A stretch of DNA of 64,000 nt from Bacillus sp. FSL K6-3431. GTDB lineage: Bacteria; Bacillota; Bacilli; Bacillales; Bacillaceae_C. Shown here piece by piece: positions 25,958-34,249 of this stretch. Both the position numbers and the translations under genes were made by a program. The notes under the pieces were generated by a model, which was not told the DNA's origin, made no database searches, and saw only the letters and a list, made by a program, of their open reading frames with translations. The stretch is from NCBI RefSeq assembly GCF_038002605.1, contig NZ_JBBOCT010000001.1:4030001-4094000 (forward strand), in the 5' to 3' direction. The first letter of the stretch is position 1. Every line of letters begins with the position of its first letter.

Positions 25958-26036
25958 GCCTCCGGCGGATGTCACAGATTTTCAGAGGAAGTTGTCGAGC
26001 GAACTCGATTAAATCTGGACGCAATTCCGCCGAGGC
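25958..26036 (+). repeat. Long hairpin just upstream of larA
   Basis: GCCTCCGGCGGA (25958-25969) pairs with TCCGCCGAGGC (26026-26036). Inside, CAGATTT pairs with AAATCTG, and TCGAG-CGAA-CTCGA makes the tip. It ends 21 bases before the larA ribosome site. The CCCCCACTTCTATAAGTGAAGG sequence just before it (25877 onward) adds a small hairpin. It resembles a dispersed Bacillaceae repeat, possibly derived from an IS200/IS605 end; no transposase is present. Confidence 0.65.
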
Positions 26037-26069
26037 GAAATTGATCTAAAGTTTTGAAAGGAGATTATG

Positions 26070-27338
26070 ATGAAAACAACACTTTTATATGGAAAAGATA
26101 ATTTAACAATTAATTTACCGAAGGATGCGCATATTCTCGAACCAAAAAATTTACCTGCAGTTGCAGATGAAATGAAGGCGCTTGAGAAGGGGTTACAAAA
26201 TCCAATTGGTTCTCCACCATTAAAAAAGATGGTAAAAGCAACGGATAAGGTGGCGATTGTTATCAGTGACATTACCCGACCGACACCGAATGAGAAACTC
26301 GTTCCCGCATTAATTAAAGAAATGGAGCATGTTCCATTGGAAAACGTTGTCATTATTAATGGAACGGGAACACATCGCGACCAGACAAGAGATGAGTTTG
26401 TTGAAATGCTTGGAGAATGGGTCGTTGACAATATTCGCATCATTAATAATCATTGCCATGATAAAGAGACACTTGTAAATGTCGGGCATAGTAAATTTGG
26501 TTGTGATGTTTATTTAAACAAGGAATATGTGGAGGCAGACTTCAGAATTGTTACCGGATTTATTGAACCGCATTTTTTTGCAGGGTTTTCTGGGGGACCA
26601 AAAGGGATTATGCCAGGAATTGCGGGCATTGAAACAATCATGACTTTTCATAATGCGCGGATGATTGGCGATCCACTATCCACTTGGGGAAATATGGTGA
26701 ACAATCCATTGCAAGATATGACACGTGAAATCAATATGTTGTGCAAGCCGCACTTTATGTTGAATGTAACATTGAATCGTGCAAAGGAAATCACGAATGT
26801 ATTTGCTGGGGAACTAATTGAAGCCCATGACAAAGGCTGTGCATATGCAAAAGAGCATGCAATGACGAAATGCGAAGAACGATTCGACGTTGTCATTACT
26901 TCCAATTCTGGTTATCCATTAGACCAAAATTTGTATCAAGCCGTAAAGGGCATGAGTGCTGCACATAAAATTGTTAAACAAGGCGGAACAATTATCGTTG
27001 CTTCAGAGTGCTCAGATGGGCTCCCTGATCATGGGAACTATGGCGATATTCTACAATTGGCAAGTTCGCCGCAAGAAATATTAGATTTAATTAACGATCC
27101 GAACTTTAAAAAGTTTGATCAATGGCAAGTACAAAAACAAGCTGTAGTTCAAGTGTGGGCGGATGTGTACGTGTATTCATTGCTAACGGACGAGCAAGTA
27201 ACGCAAGCGATGTTAAAACCGTCCCATAATATTGAAGAAACATTGGAAAAGTTAAAAGAGAAATATGGAGAAAATATGACAATTGCAGTGCTACCTTTAG
27301 GCCCGCTTACAATTCCATATGTAGATTCTGAAGAATAA
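26070..27338 (+). CDS. larA: LarA-family nickel-pincer racemase/epimerase
   Basis: A 422-residue protein. The residues known from lactate racemase LarA are all present: Arg70 in DITRPTPN, His102 in GTHRD, His168 in EPHFFAGFSGGPKGIMPG, Lys178 in the same block (attachment of the nickel-pincer cofactor), His194 in TFHNARM (nickel ligand), and Gln290/Lys293 in LDQNLYQAVKGM. LarA interconverts D- and L-lactate by hydride transfer; homologues act on other 2-hydroxy acids, including sugar acids. Its setting with CdaR-type, glycerate kinase, KdgT-type and UxaA-type genes points to a substrate other than lactate (inference). The start is the second ATG, 6 nt after AAAGGAG. Confidence 0.92.
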   Translation: MKTTLLYGKDNLTINLPKDAHILEPKNLPAVADEMKALEKGLQNPIGSPPLKKMVKATDKVAIVISDITRPTPNEKLVPALIKEMEHVPLENVVIINGTGTHRDQTRDEFVEMLGEWVVDNIRIINNHCHDKETLVNVGHSKFGCDVYLNKEYVEADFRIVTGFIEPHFFAGFSGGPKGIMPGIAGIETIMTFHNARMIGDPLSTWGNMVNNPLQDMTREINMLCKPHFMLNVTLNRAKEITNVFAGELIEAHDKGCAYAKEHAMTKCEERFDVVITSNSGYPLDQNLYQAVKGMSAAHKIVKQGGTIIVASECSDGLPDHGNYGDILQLASSPQEILDLINDPNFKKFDQWQVQKQAVVQVWADVYVYSLLTDEQVTQAMLKPSHNIEETLEKLKEKYGENMTIAVLPLGPLTIPYVDSEE

Positions 27339-27440
27339 AAACTATTTAATTTGACTCCCAAACTTATTATTTAAACTTTGAAGTTAATATGGTATCTTTA
27401 AAATAGAGAAAGTGAAGATAATTTGGGAGGAGGCCGGAAG

Positions 27441-27743
27441 ATGTCACAACAGTTTTCGGCTGTATTAATGAATGAGGAAGATAATGTAGCAACAGTTTTA
27501 GCTAACTTAGCTGAAGGGTCTAAAGTTAATGCGGTATATGGTGATGTTAGTTATGCGGTTGAATTATTGCAATCGATTCCATTTGGACATAAATTTGCGC
27601 TAGATCTAATTAATAAAGGTGAAAAGATTTATAAATATGGGGAAGTGATTGGCGTTGCATCAAGCGACATTTCAAAAGGTGAGCATGTCCATGTTCATAA
27701 TCTTGAAGGAACGCGTGGTAGGGGTGATTTAAATGCAGAATGA
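27441..27743 (+). CDS. UxaA/SuyA-like small subunit (SAF domain)
   Basis: A 100-residue protein equal to the N-terminal SAF domain of altronate/galactarate dehydratases, here a separate subunit as in SuyA of (R)-sulfolactate sulfo-lyase. The ending GEHVHVHNLEGTRGRGD is the family's conserved linker. The start is ATG at 27441 with GGGAGGAGG 9-10 nt upstream; a TTG at 27423 overlaps that site and is rejected. It overlaps the large subunit gene by 11 bases, so the two are translationally coupled and presumably form one hydro-lyase. Confidence 0.85.
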   Translation: MSQQFSAVLMNEEDNVATVLANLAEGSKVNAVYGDVSYAVELLQSIPFGHKFALDLINKGEKIYKYGEVIGVASSDISKGEHVHVHNLEGTRGRGDLNAE

Positions 27744-28902
27744 TCAGATGTTTTGGGGATATCGAAGGACTGATGGTAAAGTGGGCGTACGTAATCATGT
27801 ATTAATTTTGCCTACAATTACTTGTGCTACTCAGGCAGCGCATCAAATTACACAGCTTGTTCATGGTACGGTAAGTTTTATCCATCAGCATGGCTGTACG
27901 CAAGTTGGCGATGACTATGAGCAAACATTCCGGACGTATCTTGGTATAGGGTTAAATCCTAACGTATATGGTGTAGTCGTTCTTGGATTAGGATGTGAAA
28001 CCCATCAGGCGAGAAGCGTTGCAGATGAAATTGCAAAAAGCGGTAAACCTGTGGAAGTCGTGTCCATTCAAGAAAATGGGGGAACTCTACAAACAATTGC
28101 TAATGGGGCAAAAATTGCTGCGAAAATGGTACAAGATGCTTCAGCTGTTATGCGTGAGCAGTGTCATGTCAGTGAATTGATCATTGGTACGGAATGTGGC
28201 GGGTCAGATGCATGCTCAGGCTTATCAGCAAATCCAGCTGTGGGACACGTAAGCGATTTAATTGTTGAAGCGGGTGGTACGGCTATTTTGGCGGAAACGA
28301 CAGAATTAATCGGTGCGGAGCATTTGCTAGCTAACCGTGCTGTTGATGATAAAACAGTAAAACGTGTATATGATGTAATCAAGCAAGCCGAAGGTAGAGC
28401 TCTTATGATGGGCGTCGATATTCGTACAGGAAATCCGACACCTGGAAATATTGAAGGTGGACTAAGTTCTCTTGAGGAAAAGTCACTAGGCGCATCAACG
28501 AAGTCTGGTACAAGTCCACTTCAAGAATTAGTAGACTATGCGGAAATTCCGACTAAAAAAGGCCTTGTTTGGATGGATACACCGGGTCAAGATATTGAGC
28601 AACTTACAGGTATGGTTGCTGGAGGTGCGCAAGTTGTTTTATTTACAACAGGGCGTGGAACACCAACTGGATCTCCGATCGCGCCCGTGATTAAGATATC
28701 AACAAACACAGCGATGTTTGAAAGCATGAACGATAATATGGATTTGAACGCTGGGACAATTATTGATGGAAAAGAAACTGTCCAGACAGTTGGTCAGTCC
28801 ATATTTGATGAAATAAAATCAGTTTCATCTGGAAAACTAACAAAATCGGAAATTCTAAAACAACATGATTTCGGAATCTGGAGAATTGGACCGACATTTT
28901 AA
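27733..28902 (+). CDS. UxaA/SuyB-like large subunit (hydro-lyase)
   Basis: A 389-residue protein of the galactarate dehydratase/altronate hydrolase family. Conserved blocks are FWGYRRTDGKVGVRNHVLIL, HQHGCTQVGDD, GLGCETHQ, GTECGGSDACSGLSANPAVG (likely iron ligands and active-site Cys) and TGRGTPTGSPIAPVIKI. With the separate SAF subunit it should eliminate water, or sulfite in the SuyAB case, from a 2,3-dihydroxy or 3-sulfo acid. The substrate is unknown. Its position between larA and the cofactor genes suggests that it consumes the product of LarA (inference). No terminator precedes larE. Confidence 0.87.
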   Translation: MQNDQMFWGYRRTDGKVGVRNHVLILPTITCATQAAHQITQLVHGTVSFIHQHGCTQVGDDYEQTFRTYLGIGLNPNVYGVVVLGLGCETHQARSVADEIAKSGKPVEVVSIQENGGTLQTIANGAKIAAKMVQDASAVMREQCHVSELIIGTECGGSDACSGLSANPAVGHVSDLIVEAGGTAILAETTELIGAEHLLANRAVDDKTVKRVYDVIKQAEGRALMMGVDIRTGNPTPGNIEGGLSSLEEKSLGASTKSGTSPLQELVDYAEIPTKKGLVWMDTPGQDIEQLTGMVAGGAQVVLFTTGRGTPTGSPIAPVIKISTNTAMFESMNDNMDLNAGTIIDGKETVQTVGQSIFDEIKSVSSGKLTKSEILKQHDFGIWRIGPTF

Positions 28903-28989
28903 TCTAAATAAATTATGTAGGAATTCCAACTTAGGATGCGTAAAACGTCAAAAGACCCGTAATTGAAAGGGTCGATAGGAGGGCGCAAG

Positions 28990-29814
28990 ATGAAACCGAC
29001 ATTGCAACAAAAGAAGGATCAACTAATTAATATTTTGCAAGAAATGGATAATGTACTAGTAGCTTTTTCAGGAGGTGTGGACAGTACTTTCCTACTTGCT
29101 GTGGCAAAAGAAGCACTTGGAGATAAATTACTTAGTGTTACTGCGGCATCTGATACTTTTCCAGACAGGGAATTTCAGCTTGCGAAGAGTCTAGCGGCGG
29201 AACTTAAGGTTGAGCATATCGAAACGCGAATAAGTGAGCTAACTAATGCGGAATTTGTTAAAAATGATTCCAATCGGTGTTTCCATTGTAAAAATGGATT
29301 GTATAATCATTTGTTGGAGCTAATCACCACATATGGAGACCGTTATACGATCATAGATGGATCTATTATGGATGACCTTGGTGAGCATCGTCCCGGAATG
29401 GATGCGGCACGTGCACTCGGTGTACGTAGTCCGCTTCAAGAAGCAGCATTTTTTAAAGAAGAAATTAGAGAACTCTCAAAAGAAATGGGCTTAAGAACAT
29501 GGGATAAACCATCATTCGCATGCTTGTCTTCAAGAATTCCGTATGGCACTGTAATTACGAGAGAGAAGCTGAATCAGCTTGATTTGGCAGAGGATTTCCT
29601 TTTGGGGATTGGGTTATATCAAGTTCGCGTTCGCCACCATGATCAAGTTGCTCGGATTGAGGTAGATAAGCAGGATATGCTACGTGTTGTGGAGCAGCAT
29701 GAAGTAATATCACGCGCGTTGAAGTCATTTGGATTTTCGTATGTTTCCCTTGATTTACAAGGATACCGTTCAGGCAGTATGAATGAAGTGCTACCAGAGG
29801 AAACAACTGTATGA
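28990..29814 (+). CDS. larE: Nickel-pincer cofactor sulfur transferase LarE
   Basis: A 274-residue PP-loop enzyme that adds sulfur to the pyridinium precursor of the nickel-pincer cofactor after adenylation. The PP-loop SGGVDS is at residues 27-32. It has three Cys: Cys97 and Cys100 in RCFHCKNGLY and Cys178 in SFACLSSRIPYG. The single-Cys L. plantarum enzyme sacrifices its Cys (Cys176). Three-Cys LarE proteins are reported to hold an iron-sulfur cluster and act catalytically, so this is probably that type. The start is ATG at 28990 after GGAGGG. It overlaps larB by 4 bases. Confidence 0.94.
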   Translation: MKPTLQQKKDQLINILQEMDNVLVAFSGGVDSTFLLAVAKEALGDKLLSVTAASDTFPDREFQLAKSLAAELKVEHIETRISELTNAEFVKNDSNRCFHCKNGLYNHLLELITTYGDRYTIIDGSIMDDLGEHRPGMDAARALGVRSPLQEAAFFKEEIRELSKEMGLRTWDKPSFACLSSRIPYGTVITREKLNQLDLAEDFLLGIGLYQVRVRHHDQVARIEVDKQDMLRVVEQHEVISRALKSFGFSYVSLDLQGYRSGSMNEVLPEETTV

Positions 29815-30620
29815 GCAATGGTCTGAAAGCTGTTTTAAAACAAGTTGAACAAGGATTACTATCTGTAGAAGAAGCGATGAAAAAGCTTGAACCAGAGGAA
29901 GACTTAGGTTATGCGACACTCGATTTGCAACGGGAGGAACGCACTGGCTTCCCAGAAGTCATTTATGGTGAAGGCAAAACGCGTGAACAAATAGTAGGTA
30001 TTTTTTCAAAGCTGATGGAACATCATCAAAAAGTATTGGCAACAAGAGTTGATATTGAGAAAGCAGTTTATATTTTAGCAGAATTACGTTCGATGTATCC
30101 AGAAGACATCTTTCATTATCATGAAGCTGCACGTACATTACACTGGATTGCTTCAGATTTTCAAGAAAGCTGGAAAGAAGGCTATATTGCTGTTGTTTGT
30201 GCCGGTACGTCTGATCTACCTGTTGCGGAAGAAGCGGCAATTACTGCGGAATTAATGGGAAATAAGGTGGAACGAATAAATGATATTGGCGTTGCAGGCT
30301 TACATCGGCTTTTAAATAAAGCTAAGCTAATTGAAGATGCCAATGTTGTAATTGTCGTTGCCGGCATGGAAGGAGCTCTCGCCAGTGTTGTTGGCGGTCT
30401 TGTATCTAAGCCGGTTGTGGCAGTTCCGACAAGTGTGGGTTATGGAGCGAGCATGAATGGACTTGCAGCATTACTTGCCATGCTTTCAAGCTGTGCGAGC
30501 GGCGTTTCTGTTGTAAACATTGATAATGGTTTTGGCGCAGGTTATTTCGCAGCTACGATGACAAATACGATTGAATCAGCTGTTCATACAGCATTGACCA
30601 GAAAGGGATGTAATGAGTGA
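29811..30620 (+). CDS. larB: Nickel-pincer cofactor carboxylase/hydrolase LarB
   Basis: A 269-residue protein with a C-terminal domain like PurE. LarB carboxylates nicotinic acid adenine dinucleotide at C5 of the ring and cleaves the phosphoanhydride, the first step in cofactor synthesis. The catalytic Cys228 in SSCASG and Glu187 in GMEGALASVVGG are both offset by seven from the L. plantarum residues Cys221 and Glu180. The NIDNGFGAG motif follows. The gene starts in the overlap with larE (ATGA) and overlaps larC by 4 bases. Confidence 0.94.
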   Translation: MSNGLKAVLKQVEQGLLSVEEAMKKLEPEEDLGYATLDLQREERTGFPEVIYGEGKTREQIVGIFSKLMEHHQKVLATRVDIEKAVYILAELRSMYPEDIFHYHEAARTLHWIASDFQESWKEGYIAVVCAGTSDLPVAEEAAITAELMGNKVERINDIGVAGLHRLLNKAKLIEDANVVIVVAGMEGALASVVGGLVSKPVVAVPTSVGYGASMNGLAALLAMLSSCASGVSVVNIDNGFGAGYFAATMTNTIESAVHTALTRKGCNE

Positions 30621-31966
30621 AAGTTCTATACATTGACTGTTTTTCGGGAATCAGCGGAGATATGATGGTCGGTGCTTTAATTGATGCCGGCGCTTCTCCC
30701 GAACGGATTGAACGTGAATTAAAAAAATTAAATGTATCTGGATATAGCCTTGAATGGAAAAAGGTAATGAAAGAAGGAATCAGTGCGATCAAGTTTGATG
30801 TGATTTTGACTGATGAAGTGGCGGATAATAACAGCCATGACCATACACATGATCATCAGCATGAAGACTATCATAGCCACGATCATACCCATCAACACGA
30901 ACACGGGGATCATGAGCACCATTCTCACGAACATAACCATGACAATCACGCTGATCAACATAGCCATAGTCAACATTCACATAGTCATAGCCCTCATAGC
31001 CACTATGCTGATATTATTAAACTAATTGATGAATCGGATCTGGATCAAGGCGTAAAGAGTCGAAGCAAACAAATTTTTGCTCCGATTGCCAAGTCAGAAG
31101 CGAAAATCCATGATATGCCACTTGAAGATGTACACTTTCATGAAGTGGGTGCCGTTGATTCGATCGTTGATATCATCGCGACAGCCATTGCACTTGAAGA
31201 ATTAGAAATAAAAAAAATCGTTACGTCACATGTACCGCTTGGTTCTGGTCATATTCATATTGACCATGGTGTATATCCAGTTCCAGCTCCAGCAACGCTT
31301 GACATGATGAAAAATGTGCCGATTGCTCCAAGCAATTTGCCATTTGAATTGACGACTCCTACTGGAGCAGGGATTATTGTAAGCCAAACAGATTCCTTCG
31401 GTACGATGCCTGCGATGAAGGTGACTTCTGTTGGGTATGGAGCTGGTACGAAGAATATTCCAGGCCGACCGAATGTCTTACGTGTTATGGTTGGTGAACT
31501 TTTACAAGGAAATGAATATAGCTCAGGTCATTCTGAAACGATTACCGTACTAGAATGTCAGCTTGATGATATGACTGGTGAGGCTTTTGGTTATGTGATG
31601 GAAAAGTTGTTAAATGAAGGCGCACTTGATGTATATTACACGCCAGTTTTTATGAAAAAAAACCGACCAGGTATACTGATTACCGTGCTTGCTCCTAATG
31701 ACCAAGAAGCTAGATTAACAGAAGTGCTTTTTCAGGAAACGACGACGCTCGGAGTGAGAAAAAATACTTGGTCCCGAAGCATTTTGGATCGGGAAATAGT
31801 AACTGCAGATACTCCTTATGGAAAAATTAAAGTGAAGCAAGCTTTGAAAAAGGGGACAGTAATGCGACAGGTTCCAGAATATGAAGATGTAAAACAGGTA
31901 GCACAAGCATTTGGAGCAACTTTTCAGGAAGTATATCAAGCTGCTATACAGGCAGCTAATAATTGA
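30617..31966 (+). CDS. larC: Nickel insertase LarC with long His-rich insert
   Basis: A 449-residue protein encoded as one uninterrupted frame, unlike the larC1/larC2 frameshift arrangement in L. plantarum. LarC inserts nickel into the thio-pincer precursor using CTP. The N-terminus YIDCFSGISGDMMVGALIDA is the family signature, and the CTP-binding C-terminal part lies beyond about residue 290. Residues 74-129 hold 25 His in 56 positions, mixed with Asp, Glu and Ser, and presumably bind or store nickel (inference). The start is GTG at 30617, overlapping the larB stop. Confidence 0.94.
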   Translation: MKVLYIDCFSGISGDMMVGALIDAGASPERIERELKKLNVSGYSLEWKKVMKEGISAIKFDVILTDEVADNNSHDHTHDHQHEDYHSHDHTHQHEHGDHEHHSHEHNHDNHADQHSHSQHSHSHSPHSHYADIIKLIDESDLDQGVKSRSKQIFAPIAKSEAKIHDMPLEDVHFHEVGAVDSIVDIIATAIALEELEIKKIVTSHVPLGSGHIHIDHGVYPVPAPATLDMMKNVPIAPSNLPFELTTPTGAGIIVSQTDSFGTMPAMKVTSVGYGAGTKNIPGRPNVLRVMVGELLQGNEYSSGHSETITVLECQLDDMTGEAFGYVMEKLLNEGALDVYYTPVFMKKNRPGILITVLAPNDQEARLTEVLFQETTTLGVRKNTWSRSILDREIVTADTPYGKIKVKQALKKGTVMRQVPEYEDVKQVAQAFGATFQEVYQAAIQAANN

Positions 31967-32141
31967 AAGTTTTCTGTAGTAAAATTACAATCGGAATTCT
32001 ATAATTCTTCATCATACGAATCAAGAAAGCAATTTGCTAACTGTTGATCTTTGATCGGAAAAATAATTAGTCATATTCATGTTTAAACACTCGTCATAAA
32101 AGGTAATTGAGTAAGTAAAAGAAATTTTAGGGGCGATAAAT

Positions 32142-32606
32142 ATGAGTACAGTTTTTTCAAAATCAAATGAAGATTCGAAAGTAAAAGTTGGATCCAATCT
32201 ACAGATCAAGGCGTTTATCAAAGGTGAACCATCACCATTTCTGAATCTAGATTATCAGAATACAAAGGTTTATGAACTCACAGATTATACGCTGCGAACA
32301 CCATTTGAGAAGATGGACGTATTTAATGAATTGTTGCAGCTAGAACAAAATTGTGAGTTAGTAATTTTACCAGTTACGGAAGCGACAACAGCACTTTTGC
32401 GTGATATCCCGAAGGATGAAACATATGATAAAACGGCATCACTTTTCAATATGCTTTCGTCAGTCAAAGAAACAATAGAGCGAGATCGGTCGTTTATTAT
32501 CGCAGAGAATGGAGTTTGTGCTGATCTACTACATAAACTTAAGGCATTAGGCTTTTCTTTAAAAGAGAAAACAGAAGCTGAGCTGAAGGCAATTGAATTA
32601 GCTTGA
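32142..32606 (+). CDS. Conserved hypothetical protein
   Basis: A 154-residue soluble protein not recognised. It has no signal peptide or membrane segment, with alternating hydrophobic and charged residues and a likely helical C-terminus (LLHKLKALGFSLKEKTEAEL). AGGGGCGAT lies upstream of the ATG. It ends 7 bases before a strong terminator, so it is a genuine single-gene unit between larC and the yfhF-like gene. No function can be given. Confidence 0.65.
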   Translation: MSTVFSKSNEDSKVKVGSNLQIKAFIKGEPSPFLNLDYQNTKVYELTDYTLRTPFEKMDVFNELLQLEQNCELVILPVTEATTALLRDIPKDETYDKTASLFNMLSSVKETIERDRSFIIAENGVCADLLHKLKALGFSLKEKTEAELKAIELA

Positions 32607-32613
32607 TTGAACG

Positions 32614-32648
32614 AACCGATCTGACTTAAACGAGTTGATCGGTTTTTT
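32614..32648 (+). terminator. Terminator after hypothetical gene
   Basis: ACCGATC and GATCGGT pair around a 14-nt loop, followed by TTTTTTG. Confidence 0.9.
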
Positions 32649-32803
32649 GTGAAGTCAGAAAGTGTAAGTGAATTTTGTGTTAGCTCCAACAGATACTACG
32701 TACTTTAGTGCCGATACCACTGGTCGAGCGAACTTAGGAGATGTTCGGTAATGCACATATGTAGTGTTGAAGGCGCCTGCATTTTTCTGAAAGAGGGGAT
32801 CAC

Positions 32804-33706
32804 ATGCATGTTGTTATTGCGGGAGGAAGTGGTTTTGTTGGCCAGGTGTTGCAAAATCGATTATTGCATGCTGGATATGAGGTAACAATTTTGACGAGAA
32901 GTCCTAATAAAGTGAAGCAAACAGACCGGCTTCATGCAGTTCAATGGCTTGCTGATCAAAGTGAGCCTGAAAATCATCTCACTAATGTAGATGCGATTGT
33001 CAATTTAGCAGGTGAGTCAATAAATGGATTGAGATGGACGAAAGCAAAGAAAATTCGAATTTTACAAAGTAGAATGATAGTGACAAAGGAAATTAATCGT
33101 ATCATCAGTGTGCTTGATCAGAGACCAAAAGTGTTAATAAATGCATCTGCAGTCGGATTTTATGGTATGTCAGAAAAAAACACTTATACAGAGAAGGACG
33201 ACTCTATTGCAACAGATTTTTTAGCGACTGTTGTGAAAGCCTGGGAAATTGAAGCGCAAAAAGCGGAACAATATGGTGTTCGGACAGTTATGGCTAGGTT
33301 CGGGATTGTACTTGGTTATGATGGGGCACTACCGCTAATGGTGCTTCCGTATAAATTATTTATTGGAGGCACTGTTGGAACTGGAAGGCAGTGGGTATCA
33401 TGGGTACATGTTGCGGATGTGGCTGGATTAATTCAATTTTCGATCGAACATCACACTATTTCCGGACCGCTAAACGTGACTGCACCCGAGCCAATAAAAA
33501 TGAAAGAGTTCGGAAAAACAATTGGGCATGTCCTTCATCGTCCACATTGGTTACCTGTTCCGAGCTTTGCACTACAAGTGCTATTAGGAGAAATGAGTGA
33601 AATACTAATTAACGGGCAACGAGTTCTTCCAGAAAAGGCGATGGAACATGGTTATTCGTATGAATATCCTACTTTGGAGAAGGCTTTAAGTAACTTATGG
33701 AATTAG
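32804..33706 (+). CDS. TIGR01777 family NAD-dependent epimerase-like protein (YfhF-like)
   Basis: A 300-residue Rossmann-fold protein of the extended short-chain dehydrogenase class. The nucleotide-binding motif GGSGFVGQVL is at residues 6-15, INASAVGFYG carries the Ser/Tyr region, and the C-terminal DUF1731-like segment reads GLNTAP-like text ending in EKALSNLW. B. subtilis YfhF and E. coli YfcH are homologues, and their biochemical role is not settled. The start is ATG at 32804 with GAGGGG upstream. It stands alone. Confidence 0.88.
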   Translation: MHVVIAGGSGFVGQVLQNRLLHAGYEVTILTRSPNKVKQTDRLHAVQWLADQSEPENHLTNVDAIVNLAGESINGLRWTKAKKIRILQSRMIVTKEINRIISVLDQRPKVLINASAVGFYGMSEKNTYTEKDDSIATDFLATVVKAWEIEAQKAEQYGVRTVMARFGIVLGYDGALPLMVLPYKLFIGGTVGTGRQWVSWVHVADVAGLIQFSIEHHTISGPLNVTAPEPIKMKEFGKTIGHVLHRPHWLPVPSFALQVLLGEMSEILINGQRVLPEKAMEHGYSYEYPTLEKALSNLWN

Positions 33707-33714
33707 CGTTGAAA

Positions 33715-33779
33715 GTTATAGAAATAATGGCGAAGGTTATAGAATTATGGATGAAAGTCACCGAAATAATCGTCCTAGT
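33715..33779. repeat. Three copies of a short degenerate unit
   Basis: GAAAGTTATAGAAATAATGG, GAAGGTTATAGAATTATGGA and GAAAGTCACCGAAATAATCG follow each other at a period of 21-22 bp just after the YfhF-like stop. Small, but of the same style as the larger tandem arrays at 18955 and 38131. Confidence 0.6.
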
Positions 33780-33897
33780 TAGGGAGTGATCAAGAAGAAG
33801 TAGATCATTTATCAACATAAGTTTTTAACTGGATTTTAATAATTATTCGTCATTTCAGTAATGGTTATAGCATTTAACTGGTTTATCCCTCTTAATC

Positions 33898-33906
33898 TGC
33901 TATAAT
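33898..33906 (+). promoter_or_regulatory. Extended -10 promoter of the thiamine operon
   Basis: TGCTATAAT gives a perfect -10 with the TGn extension. The -35 region is poor, as extended -10 promoters allow. It lies about 30 bases before the TPP aptamer. Confidence 0.65.
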
Positions 33907-33931
33907 GATGAAGGAAATATAAATATGTGAA

Positions 33932-34024
33932 ATGTGGGGGAACCGGTTATGCTGGTTGAGATAGTATCCTTAAGATACTGACCCTTTGAACCTGCTCTGG
34001 CTCATACCAGCGAAGGGAACGTCA
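33932..34024 (+). ncRNA. TPP riboswitch (THI element)
   Basis: The aptamer is recognised from its conserved parts: GGGGGAACCGG at the 5' side, GGTTGAGATAGTA (the CUGAGA-like element), GACCCTTTGAACCTG, and ATACCAGCGAAGGGAA. It binds thiamine pyrophosphate. A terminator at 34052 follows, so high TPP should stop transcription before the ThiY-like transport operon. Confidence 0.96.
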
Positions 34025-34051
34025 ATTCATTCATTAATGAGTGTTCTTACA

Positions 34052-34084
34052 GACGCCCGGGTTCTTATCCCAGGGCGTTTTTTC
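34052..34084 (+). terminator. Riboswitch-controlled terminator
   Basis: GACGCCCGGG and CCCAGGGCGTT pair, with one bulge, followed by TTTTT. It is the expression platform of the TPP riboswitch. Confidence 0.9.
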
Positions 34085-34086
34085 GC

Positions 34087-34203
34087 ATCTAGATCCAGCG
34101 TCTAACTAACACCTCGATTCACAAGTAGCTCTGATTCGTGGCAAACCGTGCAGATCATCATTTGCCTGTCAGAGCTGTTCAAGGCGCTTGTGCTTTTGTT
34201 GTT
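34087..34203. repeat. Dispersed Bacillaceae-type repeat fragment
   Basis: TCTAGATCCAGCGTCTAAC at the left and CAAGGCGCTTGTGCTTTTG at the right resemble a widespread intergenic repeat of bacilli that runs from TCTAGCTCCAGCGC to AAGGCGCTTGCGCTTTTG (recognised from memory). A shorter relative, TCTAGCTTTCAGGCACCAGC, follows the second T-box at 42721. It sits within the untranslated leader of the thiamine operon. Confidence 0.5.
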
Positions 34204-34249
34204 TTAGCGGTTCCTTTTCTCTATTTTATAGATTAGGAGGAAATAAGGA

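Noticed and set aside
29811..30620. purE-type AIR carboxylase instead of larB
   Set aside because: The PurE-like domain is preceded by a LarB-specific N-terminal half, the LarB catalytic Glu and Cys are present, and it is coupled to larE and larC.
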